Counted from the first letter of the stretch, positions 1-7,682 are shown. The stretch is 13,211 bases of DNA from Actinomycetota bacterium (GCA_022615295.1 JAKEHF010000001.1:1-13211); one strand, 5' to 3'. The notes: a model not told the origin generated them from the letters alone. Numbers and translations: made by a program.

Positions 1-2
1 GA

Positions 3-152
3 GGTCAGGTTTTGGCGACGGCTGCCGTGTTGGCGGAGACCGAGGGGCGTCTACCCGCCGGAGCCGGCCCGGGTGGAGCGGGCAAGACACAGCTCGGCCT
101 CCAAGCCACGGGGACCCGCTCACTTTCGAGGTCGTACTCGAACAGCTCATAG
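3..152 (+). pseudogene. P-loop NTPase fragment, cut at both ends
   Basis: Open from the left edge of the window, this frame reads through a good Walker A motif, GPGGAGKT (bases 66-89), preceded by an alanine-rich helix and followed by TQLGLQA. That is the pattern expected at the start of the NTPase domain of a STAND/LuxR- or cyclase-associated ATPase. Shortly after the P-loop the frame becomes Ser/Arg-rich and stops at 150-152; those bases are better explained as the CHASE coding sequence on the other strand. The ATPase part therefore seems to end around base 95-118. The family is inferred from the P-loop and its flanks only, and the fragment is too short to name. A chance P-loop is possible but unlikely given the helix on each side. 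Confidence 0.4.
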
Positions 153-496
153 TCCGCGTAGGTCTCTCTCAGCTCATTCACCACAGCCGGGACCATCTCG
201 ACCCCGACGATGCGGGCATGCGCTACAGCGACTACGCCTGAGTTGTCGCCGAAGGTGGCGACGAACTCGGCGAACTCGTCGCGTGTCACCAGCTCGCTCG
301 CCTGGTAGAGCCCTCCCACGGCGATGAGCCGGTCACCCACACCATCGACCGCACTCCCGATTGCTTCGACTACCAGGGTTCCCGAGGTGGCCAGCTCGGT
401 CTCCGCCTCGGTGGTGGCGCGCTCCCATACCCAGTAGGAGGCGAGGACACTGAGAACAAACCCGCCGAGGGCGATCCAGAGAACCGGTCGGCGCAC
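5..496 (-). pseudogene. Truncated CHASE-domain sensor (N-terminal fragment)
   Basis: From a GTG at 496 the protein opens with one hydrophobic segment (residues about 5-23), then an extracytoplasmic region with the CHASE hallmark GGLYQASELVTRDEFAEFV (residues 61-79) and, further on, YADYELFEYDLESER (residues 113-127). CHASE domains are extracellular ligand-sensing modules joined to histidine kinases, diguanylate cyclases or adenylate cyclases. After residue about 127 the frame turns into Pro/Ala/Arg-rich sequence antisense to the P-loop fragment, and it stops at base 5. The second half of CHASE, the second membrane helix and any output domain are therefore missing. The open frame continues upstream to 754, but those residues lie over the start of the divergent cyclase and look non-coding. 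No clear ribosome binding site precedes the GTG, so the start is uncertain. Confidence 0.6.
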
Positions 497-650
497 AGGG
501 GAGGCTTGACAACGCCCGGCTCCCCCGCCTCGGGGATCACGCCAGGTCGGGGCGATATCGGAAAAGACATCGGCATCCGGTCCGTCACGCTTGAAGATGG
601 GACTCCAGGACCAAGGAATCGTGGCCTTCCAGCATTGGTACGGTGATGCC

Positions 651-3629
651 GTGGCGAGGAGCGACCTTCCAAGGGGCACGGTGACTTTCGTCTTCACCGA
701 CATCGAGGGTTCGACACGTCTCCTCCAGGAGCAGGGGAACCAGTATCCGCCCACGCTGGAGCGTCACAACCGCATCATCGTCAAAGCCACGGCCGACCAC
801 GAGGGTGTGGTGGTCAAGAACGAGGGCGACGGCTTCTTCATGGTCTTCAGATCGGCCGTCGAGGCGGTGGAGTGCGCCGTGGGCATCCAGCGGGCCATGG
901 CGAGCGAGGACTGGCCTCCACCACGACCGGTCTCGGTCCGCATCGGCGTCCACACCGGTGAGGGGAGCCTCGGAGGCAGCGACTACATCGGCATGGACGT
1001 CCATCGCGCCGCTCGGATCGGCGCCGCTGGTCACGGCGGGCAGATCCTCCTCTCGGCCGCGACGGCGCGTCTCACCGAGTTTGCTCTTCCCGCCGAGACC
1101 TATCTCAAGGACATCGGGACCCACCGACTGCGGGACATCACCCACGAGGAGCATCTCTATCAATTGTCCATCGAAGGGCAGCCGACCGATTTCCCCCCGA
1201 TCAGGGCGACTCCCTCGTCGGCGGGGAACCTCCCACGCAGGGTCCTGGACTTCGTGGGTCGTCGTGACGAGAGAGAGCAGGTGGCCAGGGCCATGCGGCA
1301 TTCCCGACTGGTCACGATCAGCGGTCCAGGTGGGGTCGGCAAGACCGCCCTCGCCTTTGCCGTCGCCGAGGACCTGACCGAGGAATTCGGAGACGGTGTC
1401 TGGATGGTCGAGATGTCCCGGGTGGTCGACGAAAGCTCGGTGGTCCTCGCCGTGGCCCGAAGCCTCCACATAACCGAGGCCCACGGCCAACCCCTCCTCG
1501 AGACCCTGGCATCACGTCTCAGCACCGCCCGGATGCTTCTCATCCTGGATGGATGCGAGCATCTGGTGGCGGCGGTGGCTGCCCTGGTGGCCCGTCTCCT
1601 CCAGCAAACCTCGGTCCTGCGCATCCTGGTTACGTCTCGGGAGTGGTTGTCGATCAGGGGTGAGCAGCTCGTACAACTCGCACCCTTGGACGTGCCCCCG
1701 GACCAGGTGACCGATCAAGACGCCCTGGCCGCTTACGACGCGGTAGCCATGTTCGTGAACAGGGCCGCACTGGCACGGCCCGGGTTCGAGATCGACGACG
1801 CCACCGCGGGACACGTCGCCGAGCTGACAAGACGGCTCGACGGGATCCCCCTGGCAATCGAGATCGCCGCCGCCCGGCTCAAGGTGCTCACCGTCTCACA
1901 ACTGGTGCATCGGCTCGACCAGCAGTTCGCCATGCTCTCGGCGTCAGCGCGCGACCTCCCGCCACGCCAGCAGACCCTCGAGACGACGATCGACTGGAGC
2001 TACGACTTCCTGACAATTCCGGAGCAGACATTGTTCGCACGTCTCTCCGTCTTCGCCGGGGGCTTCACGCTCGAAGCCGTGGAGGAGGTCTGCCCCGGGG
2101 GCGAGGTCGACCGATGGGAGGTGCTCGACCTCCTCGGGCGTCTCGTCGAGACCTCGCTCGTCATGGTCACCGGGAGCGATCCGGCCCGTTACCGTCTCCT
2201 CGAGCCCCTGGGCCAGTACGCCCGGATGCGTCTCGAGGAGATCGAGGGTGTCGAAGAGACTGCCGAGCTCCACGCCCGTTATTACGCCGACTTCGCCGAG
2301 ACAATCGAGCCCGAGCTCCTCGGTGATGATCAGACCACCTGGATCACCAGGGTGGAGCTGGAGCGTCACAACCTGGTCAAGTCCCTGGAGTGGTTCGAGG
2401 CGGCCGGCCTGTTTGACGAGGTCCTCCGGGTGGCGGGCGCCGTGCGCTGGTTCTGGGTGATCCGGCGTGACATCACCGAGGGCTCGAGATGGCTCGAGGA
2501 GGGGATTGCGGGCGCCGCCGACGCCGACCACCACGTTCTGGGCCGAGCACTGAATGGTCTGGGTCTGATCGCACTGATGAGGCTCGACTTCTCCCGAGCG
2601 GAGGGCTGCCTCGTCGAGTCCCAGCAGAGGTACATCGAGGCCGGAGACGAGGCCGGGGCGGCCCGTCAGCAGTACCACCTCGCCGTGGCCGCATGGCTCC
2701 AGGACGACTACGACCGGGCCAAGGGGGCGGCGACGAAGTCATTGGAGCTGGCACGGCGTGTCGGGGACCATTGGGCGGAGGGGTGGACGCTCGCAGTGAG
2801 CGGGACGATGGCCCGTCTCACCGGGGACCTCGACACCGCCGTGGATCTCATGAACCAGAGCCATCAGGTCCTCTCCGAGCACGGTGGGGCACTGGACCTG
2901 GGGTGGTCGCATCTGAGACTGGCCGCGATCGCCCGCGACGAGGGGAACTACCAGCGGGCCGTCGCCCAGTATCGGGCGGGCCGCGACCACCTCGCCGCTG
3001 CCGGCGACATCCTCGGCATGGCCCATGCCGATGCCGGTCTGGGCGCCCTCTCCTGGCTGGCCGACGACCACGACCACGCCGTCGACCTCTATCTCGGTGT
3101 CCTCCAGGGGTTCGGGCTGTTCGAGGAGGCGTCCAACAACCTCTTCGAGCTGAAGACGATGATCCAGGGGAACCAGACCACCTCCGAGCTCATGCAGGTC
3201 GTCGAGGCGAACCGCGGAAGAGCCAAGCGAGTCGAGGACGCCAAGGGGGCGAAGGCGGCCCTGGCGGAGTATCTCTACCACATGGGCAAGACGGCCCACC
3301 GTCGCTCGGAGATCCAGCGAGCCCGGGAGGCGCTGACTGAGAGCCTCCGTCTCGGCATCCAGGCCGAGGACGCTCGGGCGGTGGCCATCGCCGTCGCCGC
3401 CCTGGCGGTGATATCCGCGCAGAGCGACGAGCTCGCCACCGCGGCACGTCTCTTCGGTCTGGCCGAACGGCTGGCCACGGAGCAGAGGCTGGCGCCGTGG
3501 CCGCCGGTGGACGAGCCGGGTTGGGATGAGCTCACGGGAAGGCTGGCCGTCGACTTCGAGGGATTCGACGCCGAGCGGGGGGCAGGGGCAGCCCTGGATC
3601 CTTCACAGATCCTCGCCCCCGCTCTCTGA
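651..3629 (+). CDS. Class III nucleotide cyclase / STAND ATPase / TPR regulator
   Basis: Numbered from GTG 651 (992 aa). Residues about 10-175 are a class III cyclase domain. Metal-binding Asp17 (FTDIEGST) and Asp60 (EGDG), the purine-selecting pair Lys56 and Asp111, and transition-state Arg122 are all present. The usual Asn of VNxAAR is His118 (DVHRAAR), as I recall for many actinobacterial relatives. Residues about 195-480 are an NTPase of STAND type: Walker A GPGGVGKT (225-232), Walker B LLILDGCEH (about 296), LVTSRE (about 326) and GIPLA (398-402). The remainder is alpha-helical with TPR-like repeats, as in MalT- or LuxR-like regulators, but with no C-terminal HTH. There is no membrane segment, so it should be cytosolic. 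It probably makes or senses a cyclic nucleotide under control of a ligand or partner bound by the repeats; that role is inferred. The frame also has ATG 597 and TTG 591, but family proteins start just before the LPxGTVTF block, which favours 651. No strong ribosome binding site decides it. Confidence 0.9.
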   Translation: MARSDLPRGTVTFVFTDIEGSTRLLQEQGNQYPPTLERHNRIIVKATADHEGVVVKNEGDGFFMVFRSAVEAVECAVGIQRAMASEDWPPPRPVSVRIGVHTGEGSLGGSDYIGMDVHRAARIGAAGHGGQILLSAATARLTEFALPAETYLKDIGTHRLRDITHEEHLYQLSIEGQPTDFPPIRATPSSAGNLPRRVLDFVGRRDEREQVARAMRHSRLVTISGPGGVGKTALAFAVAEDLTEEFGDGVWMVEMSRVVDESSVVLAVARSLHITEAHGQPLLETLASRLSTARMLLILDGCEHLVAAVAALVARLLQQTSVLRILVTSREWLSIRGEQLVQLAPLDVPPDQVTDQDALAAYDAVAMFVNRAALARPGFEIDDATAGHVAELTRRLDGIPLAIEIAAARLKVLTVSQLVHRLDQQFAMLSASARDLPPRQQTLETTIDWSYDFLTIPEQTLFARLSVFAGGFTLEAVEEVCPGGEVDRWEVLDLLGRLVETSLVMVTGSDPARYRLLEPLGQYARMRLEEIEGVEETAELHARYYADFAETIEPELLGDDQTTWITRVELERHNLVKSLEWFEAAGLFDEVLRVAGAVRWFWVIRRDITEGSRWLEEGIAGAADADHHVLGRALNGLGLIALMRLDFSRAEGCLVESQQRYIEAGDEAGAARQQYHLAVAAWLQDDYDRAKGAATKSLELARRVGDHWAEGWTLAVSGTMARLTGDLDTAVDLMNQSHQVLSEHGGALDLGWSHLRLAAIARDEGNYQRAVAQYRAGRDHLAAAGDILGMAHADAGLGALSWLADDHDHAVDLYLGVLQGFGLFEEASNNLFELKTMIQGNQTTSELMQVVEANRGRAKRVEDAKGAKAALAEYLYHMGKTAHRRSEIQRAREALTESLRLGIQAEDARAVAIAVAALAVISAQSDELATAARLFGLAERLATEQRLAPWPPVDEPGWDELTGRLAVDFEGFDAERGAGAALDPSQILAPAL

Positions 3630-3640
3630 GACGATCTCAG
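3626..3640. terminator. Small hairpin holding both convergent stop codons
   Basis: Arms CTGAGA (3626-3631) and TCTCAG (3635-3640) pair perfectly around a 3-nt loop. The TGA of the cyclase gene (3627-3629) lies in the left arm and the TGA of the oxidoreductase gene (3637-3639, minus strand) in the right arm. There is no T-tract on either side, so this may be a weak bidirectional terminator or simply a by-product of two facing TGA codons. Confidence 0.3.
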
Positions 3641-4464
3641 CCGAACAGATGACCGGCGAGGTGCCGGTAGCCCGCGAGCGGGTCGTCCCCGATCACCTGG
3701 ATGCAGACGTGGCTGGCGCCGGCGTCGAGATGACCCCGGAGGCTCGAAACGATGGTCGCCGGAGTTCCGTGGAATACCAGAGCGTCGGTGAGGACATCGC
3801 TGCCCCCATCCGCCAAGTCGCTCTCCGACCATCCTTCTCGCAGCAGGCTGTTCCGGTAGTTGAGCAGTCGCAGGTAGCGGTCGATGGATTCCCGTGCGAC
3901 CATCCGGGCCCTCACCGGGTCCACCTCGAGCACCACCTTCGGTGTCGGTGCGAGCAACGCGTCGGGACCCATGATCTCCCTCGCCATGACCGTGTGCCGG
4001 GTGGTCGTGGTGTAGGGATGGGCACCCACGGTCCGCTCCGCGGCGAGTCTTAGCGCCCTCGGACCCAGGGCGGCGAGCAGGAGACGATCGTTGGGGACTC
4101 CGGCGCTCGTCACGCGGTCGAGATACTCCACCATGGTCCGATAAGGGCTGGCGTACTCCTTGGTGGCTTCAGGGTGCCCGATCCCGAGACCGACGATGAG
4201 ACGACCGGGGAGCCGCCGCTCCACCCGGTGGAACGCCGCCGCAACGGTACCGGGGTCGAAACGCCACATGTTCACGATCCCGGTCACCACCGGTATCCGC
4301 TCGGTGGCGGCGATAAGCGTCTCGACCGCCTCGAGGTCGCCTGGTGGAGAGCCCCCGACCCATAGTGCCCCAAACCCCAGGTCCTCGGCCAACCTGGCCG
4401 TGTCGAGCGTGGTGTCCGCCAGCCGCTTCCAGAAGCCGTACACCCCGAGGTCGATGACGCTCAT
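3637..4464 (-). CDS. F420-type LLM-class oxidoreductase (TIGR03620-like)
   Basis: The 275-aa protein has the luciferase-like TIM-barrel pattern. It opens with LGVYGFW and continues AEDLGFGALWVGGSPPGDL, then ATERIPVVTGIVNMW and a GLGIGHPE segment. These match the actinobacterial LLM subfamily described as TIGR03620 (probable F420-dependent), which is recognised by the GALWVGGSP and VTGIVNxW blocks. Members use reduced or oxidised F420 (sometimes FMN) as hydride carrier; the substrate of this one is unknown. Length is normal for the subfamily and the barrel looks intact to the C-terminus. The ATG at 4464 is preceded by GGGTGG, a weak ribosome binding site. A strong GC hairpin lies 13 bases upstream in the leader. 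It is probably transcribed on its own, since the next gene upstream ends 175 bases away behind another hairpin. Confidence 0.87.
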   Translation of the reverse strand: MSVIDLGVYGFWKRLADTTLDTARLAEDLGFGALWVGGSPPGDLEAVETLIAATERIPVVTGIVNMWRFDPGTVAAAFHRVERRLPGRLIVGLGIGHPEATKEYASPYRTMVEYLDRVTSAGVPNDRLLLAALGPRALRLAAERTVGAHPYTTTTRHTVMAREIMGPDALLAPTPKVVLEVDPVRARMVARESIDRYLRLLNYRNSLLREGWSESDLADGGSDVLTDALVFHGTPATIVSSLRGHLDAGASHVCIQVIGDDPLAGYRHLAGHLFG

Positions 4465-4477
4465 CGAGCCACCCTAC

Positions 4478-4517
4478 CGGCGGCCCCCCGGCAAGTGTGA
4501 CGCCCGGGGGGCCGCCG
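4478..4517. terminator. Perfect 14-bp GC hairpin in the oxidoreductase leader
   Basis: CGGCGGCCCCCCGG (4478-4491) pairs exactly with CCGGGGGGCCGCCG (4504-4517) around a 12-nt loop. It lies 13 bases upstream of the oxidoreductase start. No T-tract follows on either strand. It could be a GC-type terminator for read-through from the antiporter gene, or a leader structure that limits translation or transcription of the oxidoreductase. The pairing is seen directly; the function is inferred. Confidence 0.4.
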
Positions 4518-4552
4518 TCTGCCCCTCCGGTCCCTTGAGCCAGACCGGCAAC

Positions 4553-4590
4553 CAGGAATAGACCCCGGGACACTCTGGGGTCTATTCCTG
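4553..4590. terminator. Perfect 14-bp hairpin downstream of the antiporter gene
   Basis: CAGGAATAGACCCC (4553-4566) pairs exactly with GGGGTCTATTCCTG (4577-4590), with a 10-nt loop. It lies 49 bases past the stop of the antiporter gene, so a transcription terminator for that gene is the simplest reading. There is no T-tract. The stem has a mixed AT/GC half, unlike the pure GC stem next to it, so an operator or a mobile REP-like unit is also possible. Confidence 0.5.
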
Positions 4591-4638
4591 TGGCGAGCCC
4601 AGAGAACGACCAGTTTCAGACGTGATCGGGGGGCGTGC

Positions 4639-6747
4639 TCAGGTGTTGAGGACGAGCACCGAGCATGGCGACTCCTTGAGGAGGAGCTCCACCTTGGGGC
4701 CGAGAAACAGACGTTGTGACCCGGCGCGGACACCGGTGCCGACCACGATGAGGTCCACGCCATGTCGCGCTCGCTCGGCCACGGTGGACACCATCGACCC
4801 GCCCATGACCACTTCGGTCGTCACGTTGACACCCCGTCTCACGCCGACCTCCCTGAGGCCGTCGACGATGTCCTGACCGATCTCGATGCGGACCGTGGGG
4901 GAACCACCCCGGGATGTCGCCATCTCGGTGGCGACATCGGGATCGACGACATGAAAGAGGAGGACCGGGGATCCCTGCGTGGCCAGGGCGAAGGCGAGGT
5001 CGGCCGCTCGTGCCGCGGACTCGGTCCCACTCACCGGAACCATGATTCGCCTAGGTGGCCATTGACCTCCGCGCGCGGTGAAGACTATGGAGGGACATGG
5101 GGCGAGACGAACAACCTCGTCGACTACCGACCCGAACAGATACGAGTCGCCACCGCCCCCCTCGGGCGACCCCAAGGCCAAGAGATCGTATCCCTTGGCG
5201 GCCTCGTCGAGAATGGCCTCGACGGGATCGCCACGGCCGACACGTCTTCTCACGTCGGTCTCGGACGAGAACAGCCTGGCCAGGGAGCTGAGATACTGCT
5301 CACCCTCACGCCGATGTCTTGGCTCCGCAACCGTGAAGAGGGTGACCGCCGGGCTCTCGGCAGCGAGACTAGTCAGCACCGACGCCTCCAGAGACTGCAC
5401 CTCGGCCCCCTCCCCGTCGCGGGCCCTCACCGTTAGGAGGACCCTCGTCACCGAGGCGAAGAGACCCTGACCGGGCTCCTCGACCGCAATCGGCTCCTTC
5501 CTGAACACCAGCTTCAGCCCTATCGGGGCCACGAGCGAGGTGACGACCGAGGTAACCACCACCATCGAATAGACCTCGACGCCGAGGATGCCCATCGAGA
5601 GCCCGATCGTGGCGACGATTATTCCCAGAACCCCACGAGCCTGGAGGGCCACGCCGAACCCGATGGACTCCCGGATGCTCGATCCGGCAAGAAAGCGTGC
5701 CCCTGCGAACGCCCCTATCAGCTTCCCTCCGGCCGCCACCACGATGAGGAGGCCGGTCAGGCTGAGCAACGACGGCTCGAGCAGCTCGCCGAGACTCAAC
5801 CTGAGCCCGGCGGTGGCCAGGAACACCGGGGCAAACACCCCGAACGTCACGCTCTCCAGGGCCCGGCCGACCTCGGGGGGAACTCGCCGCATCTGACCGA
5901 AGAGGATCCCAACGGCGAAGGCGCCGAGTATCGGCTCGAGACGAAGCGCCTGTGAGAACGCTCCCCACAGGAAAGCCAGGCCAACCACCAGCGTGAGCAG
6001 CATGTCCCTCGAACCGAATCGCTCCTGGACGGTCTTGAGGCTCCACCTGGCCAGCGGTCGTGCCACTAGGTAGGTCGCCAGCACGAAGAGGAGCACCGCG
6101 CCGAGGGTCTCGGCGACGTTCTCAGGGCTGATCGTCCCCGCGGCAGCCAGAGAGGTGACGATCCCCAACAGCGCCCAGCCAAAGATGTCATCGATCATCC
6201 CCGCGGCCAGGGCGGTCTGACCGAACCGAGTTCGCATCAGACCCATGTCGGCGAGGATCTTGGCCAGGACCGGGATCGCCGAGAGCGCCAGGGCGACGGC
6301 CAGAAAGAGGGCGAACACGATCCTCTCGGCTGGGTCGACGAGGAGGTCGTCGGGGAAGACATATGCAAACGCGAGTCCTAGGAGGCCCGGGATTATCAGC
6401 CCCCCCAGACCGACACCGGCGGCGGTGCGGAATCGGGCCCGTATCAGGGCCAGATCGGTCTCCATCCCCACGACCACCAGGAGGAACATGATGCCGATCA
6501 GGCTGATCACATCGAGCAGCTGAGACTGGAGTGCGGTGTCGGGGAGGATCCACCTGCCGAGCTGGGGGAACGACCCTGAGAGGACGGACGGACCCAGCAC
6601 CACACCGGCGAGGATCTCGCCAACGACCGCAGGCAGACCGGCGCGACGGGCGATCTCGGCGAACAGTCGGGCGACGCCGAGAAGGACGGCGAAGGAGAAG
6701 ACCAGCTTCAGCAGGTCCTCGTGCGGGATGCCCGGCAGTGGCTCCAT
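4639..6747 (-). CDS. CPA2 cation/proton antiporter with two C-terminal USP domains
   Basis: Residues about 12-415 of 702 are a Na+/H+-exchanger membrane domain of the CPA2 type, with roughly 12 hydrophobic helices and the conserved early GLPAVVGEILAGVVLGP block. The ion-binding helix carries Asp186-Asp187 (AAGMIDDIFG), the two-Asp arrangement typical of electrogenic NapA-like exchangers rather than the Gln-Asp of KefC. It lacks the KTN/TrkA-N domain of Kef proteins and instead has two cytoplasmic universal-stress-protein domains, residues about 432-556 and 566-702. The first keeps the Gly-Ser of the USP nucleotide loop (YLFGSVVDE); the second has Gly-Pro there (LFLGPKVEL), which may weaken ATP binding. 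The likely role is pH, Na+ or K+ homeostasis gated by a nucleotide or stress signal. ATG 6747 has GGAAGG and GGAG upstream. Transcribed leftward as a single gene. Confidence 0.92.
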   Translation of the reverse strand: MEPLPGIPHEDLLKLVFSFAVLLGVARLFAEIARRAGLPAVVGEILAGVVLGPSVLSGSFPQLGRWILPDTALQSQLLDVISLIGIMFLLVVVGMETDLALIRARFRTAAGVGLGGLIIPGLLGLAFAYVFPDDLLVDPAERIVFALFLAVALALSAIPVLAKILADMGLMRTRFGQTALAAGMIDDIFGWALLGIVTSLAAAGTISPENVAETLGAVLLFVLATYLVARPLARWSLKTVQERFGSRDMLLTLVVGLAFLWGAFSQALRLEPILGAFAVGILFGQMRRVPPEVGRALESVTFGVFAPVFLATAGLRLSLGELLEPSLLSLTGLLIVVAAGGKLIGAFAGARFLAGSSIRESIGFGVALQARGVLGIIVATIGLSMGILGVEVYSMVVVTSVVTSLVAPIGLKLVFRKEPIAVEEPGQGLFASVTRVLLTVRARDGEGAEVQSLEASVLTSLAAESPAVTLFTVAEPRHRREGEQYLSSLARLFSSETDVRRRVGRGDPVEAILDEAAKGYDLLALGSPEGGGGDSYLFGSVVDEVVRLAPCPSIVFTARGGQWPPRRIMVPVSGTESAARAADLAFALATQGSPVLLFHVVDPDVATEMATSRGGSPTVRIEIGQDIVDGLREVGVRRGVNVTTEVVMGGSMVSTVAERARHGVDLIVVGTGVRAGSQRLFLGPKVELLLKESPCSVLVLNT

Positions 6748-6807
6748 CCGCTCCGACCTTCCTCAGTGCCTGCGGGGTTAGCTGACGGGCTCGAGCTGGA
6801 AGGTGCC

Positions 6808-6835
6808 CTACCCGATCTCCGGGATAAGCCCCAAC
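6808..6835 (-). promoter_or_regulatory. Possible SigB/SigF-type promoter of the antiporter gene
   Basis: On the minus strand GTTG (6835-6832) is followed 18 bases later by GGGTAG (6813-6808), 60 bases before the antiporter start. This resembles the GTTT-N14-17-GGGTAT/C form of actinobacterial general-stress sigma factors, but the -35 is imperfect and the spacer is long. The surrounding 218-base spacer (6748-6965) otherwise holds only the hairpin near 6927. Confidence 0.18.
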
Positions 6836-6926
6836 GTTCGGTTCCCCCGCCCCGGGTCACTCACCCGAGCTCGGCGTGGACCGGAAGGCTAACCGGGCCT
6901 CTGGGAGTTCTCTCGTCTCACGACAT

Positions 6927-6948
6927 GGGGGCCGCCGGGGCGGCCCCC
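6927..6948 (-). terminator. GC hairpin after the secreted-protein gene
   Basis: GGGGGCCG (6927-6934) and CGGCCCCC (6941-6948) form an 8-bp stem with a 6-nt loop, starting 18 bases beyond the stop of the gene ending at 6966. The position fits a terminator for that gene. No T-tract follows. Confidence 0.4.
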
Positions 6949-6965
6949 CCAAGGATGACTCTCGG

Positions 6966-7649
6966 TCAGTCGCCCGCGTGGGGTCCACCGGGCTGGCCAG
7001 CCCAGTCGGGGCGTCCCCGACCCGGACCGTCGCCATCCTCATCGTCGTTGGGTCGCTCGCAGGCGGTGAGGGCCGACGAGATGTCCAGGGTTCCGGTGTC
7101 ACCGTCGGTCAGGGGCTCGGCGTCCGGATCGACGTCGGAGACGAGGACCTGCTGGTCGCCCTTGCCCAGGTCGGATTGGGCGATGTGACGGGCCAGGCAA
7201 CCGCGACCGGGGCCACCGTCGTATAGGGCGTTGAAGAGACGCATGAAGGTGCCGTGGTTGACCTGTCCCTGGGGCCCCGCCACCATCCCGCCGGCAAGAC
7301 CGCACTCCCCCTCCGGGTCGTAGACCTCTGACCCGTCCTCGGTCGGGAAGGAAACCGGCTCACCCGACACCTGATGGGTGAGACCCTGGACTACGACCAG
7401 ACCGTCATCGGTGAGGCCATAGGTGGCGGGAAAGCTCCCGCTGAACTCGGCCTCCACCACCCCGTCAAGGGTCATCGAGCAGTCGAGCACGCCGTCGACG
7501 GACGACTGTCCCCAAACGAACACCTGGTTCTCCTCGTCGTAGCCGAAGTTGAACATCGTGTCCTCGGTCTGTGCCGACGACGGAGCCGGCGCCAACATCA
7601 GCGCGCCAATGGCCGCCAAGACCATCCACCTCTTCGTTCGTGCTCTCAC
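6966..7649 (-). CDS. Secreted four-cysteine protein of unknown function
   Basis: I do not recognise the family. From GTG 7649 the 227-aa protein has a clear Sec signal peptide: basic RARTKRW, a hydrophobic stretch at about 9-20, then PAPSSA with likely cleavage before Gln27. The mature part is acidic and has four cysteines (57, 116, 151, 197), enough for two disulfides. It contains NHGTFMRLFNALYDGG (131-146) and GCLARHIAQSDLGKGDQQV (150-168), which look structured and conserved. The tail from about residue 200 is low-complexity Asp/Gly/Pro/Arg. It has no anchor or lipobox, so it should be exported and released or loosely held. The frame also has GTG 7676, but 7649 has an AGGGGG ribosome binding site six bases upstream and gives a normal signal peptide. 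It lies downstream of the exporter gene with a 226-base gap, so co-transcription is uncertain. Confidence 0.75.
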   Translation of the reverse strand: MRARTKRWMVLAAIGALMLAPAPSSAQTEDTMFNFGYDEENQVFVWGQSSVDGVLDCSMTLDGVVEAEFSGSFPATYGLTDDGLVVVQGLTHQVSGEPVSFPTEDGSEVYDPEGECGLAGGMVAGPQGQVNHGTFMRLFNALYDGGPGRGCLARHIAQSDLGKGDQQVLVSDVDPDAEPLTDGDTGTLDISSALTACERPNDDEDGDGPGRGRPDWAGQPGGPHAGD

Positions 7650-7682
7650 CTGGACCCCCTGGTCGTTCCCAGCCACGTGCCC

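Noticed and set aside
506..511. TTGACA as a -35 box for the cyclase gene
   Set aside because: No plausible -10 element lies 15-19 bases downstream, so the hexamer alone does not support a promoter.
497..754. Upstream extension of the CHASE reading frame
   Set aside because: Residues before the membrane helix are Trp/Arg/Pro-rich with no domain pattern and are antisense to the cyclase start; GTG 496 is a more natural beginning.
585..1490. Long minus-strand open frame under the cyclase gene
   Set aside because: It is Asp/His/Arg/Gly-rich, with no motif, and lies wholly inside an unambiguous gene on the other strand.
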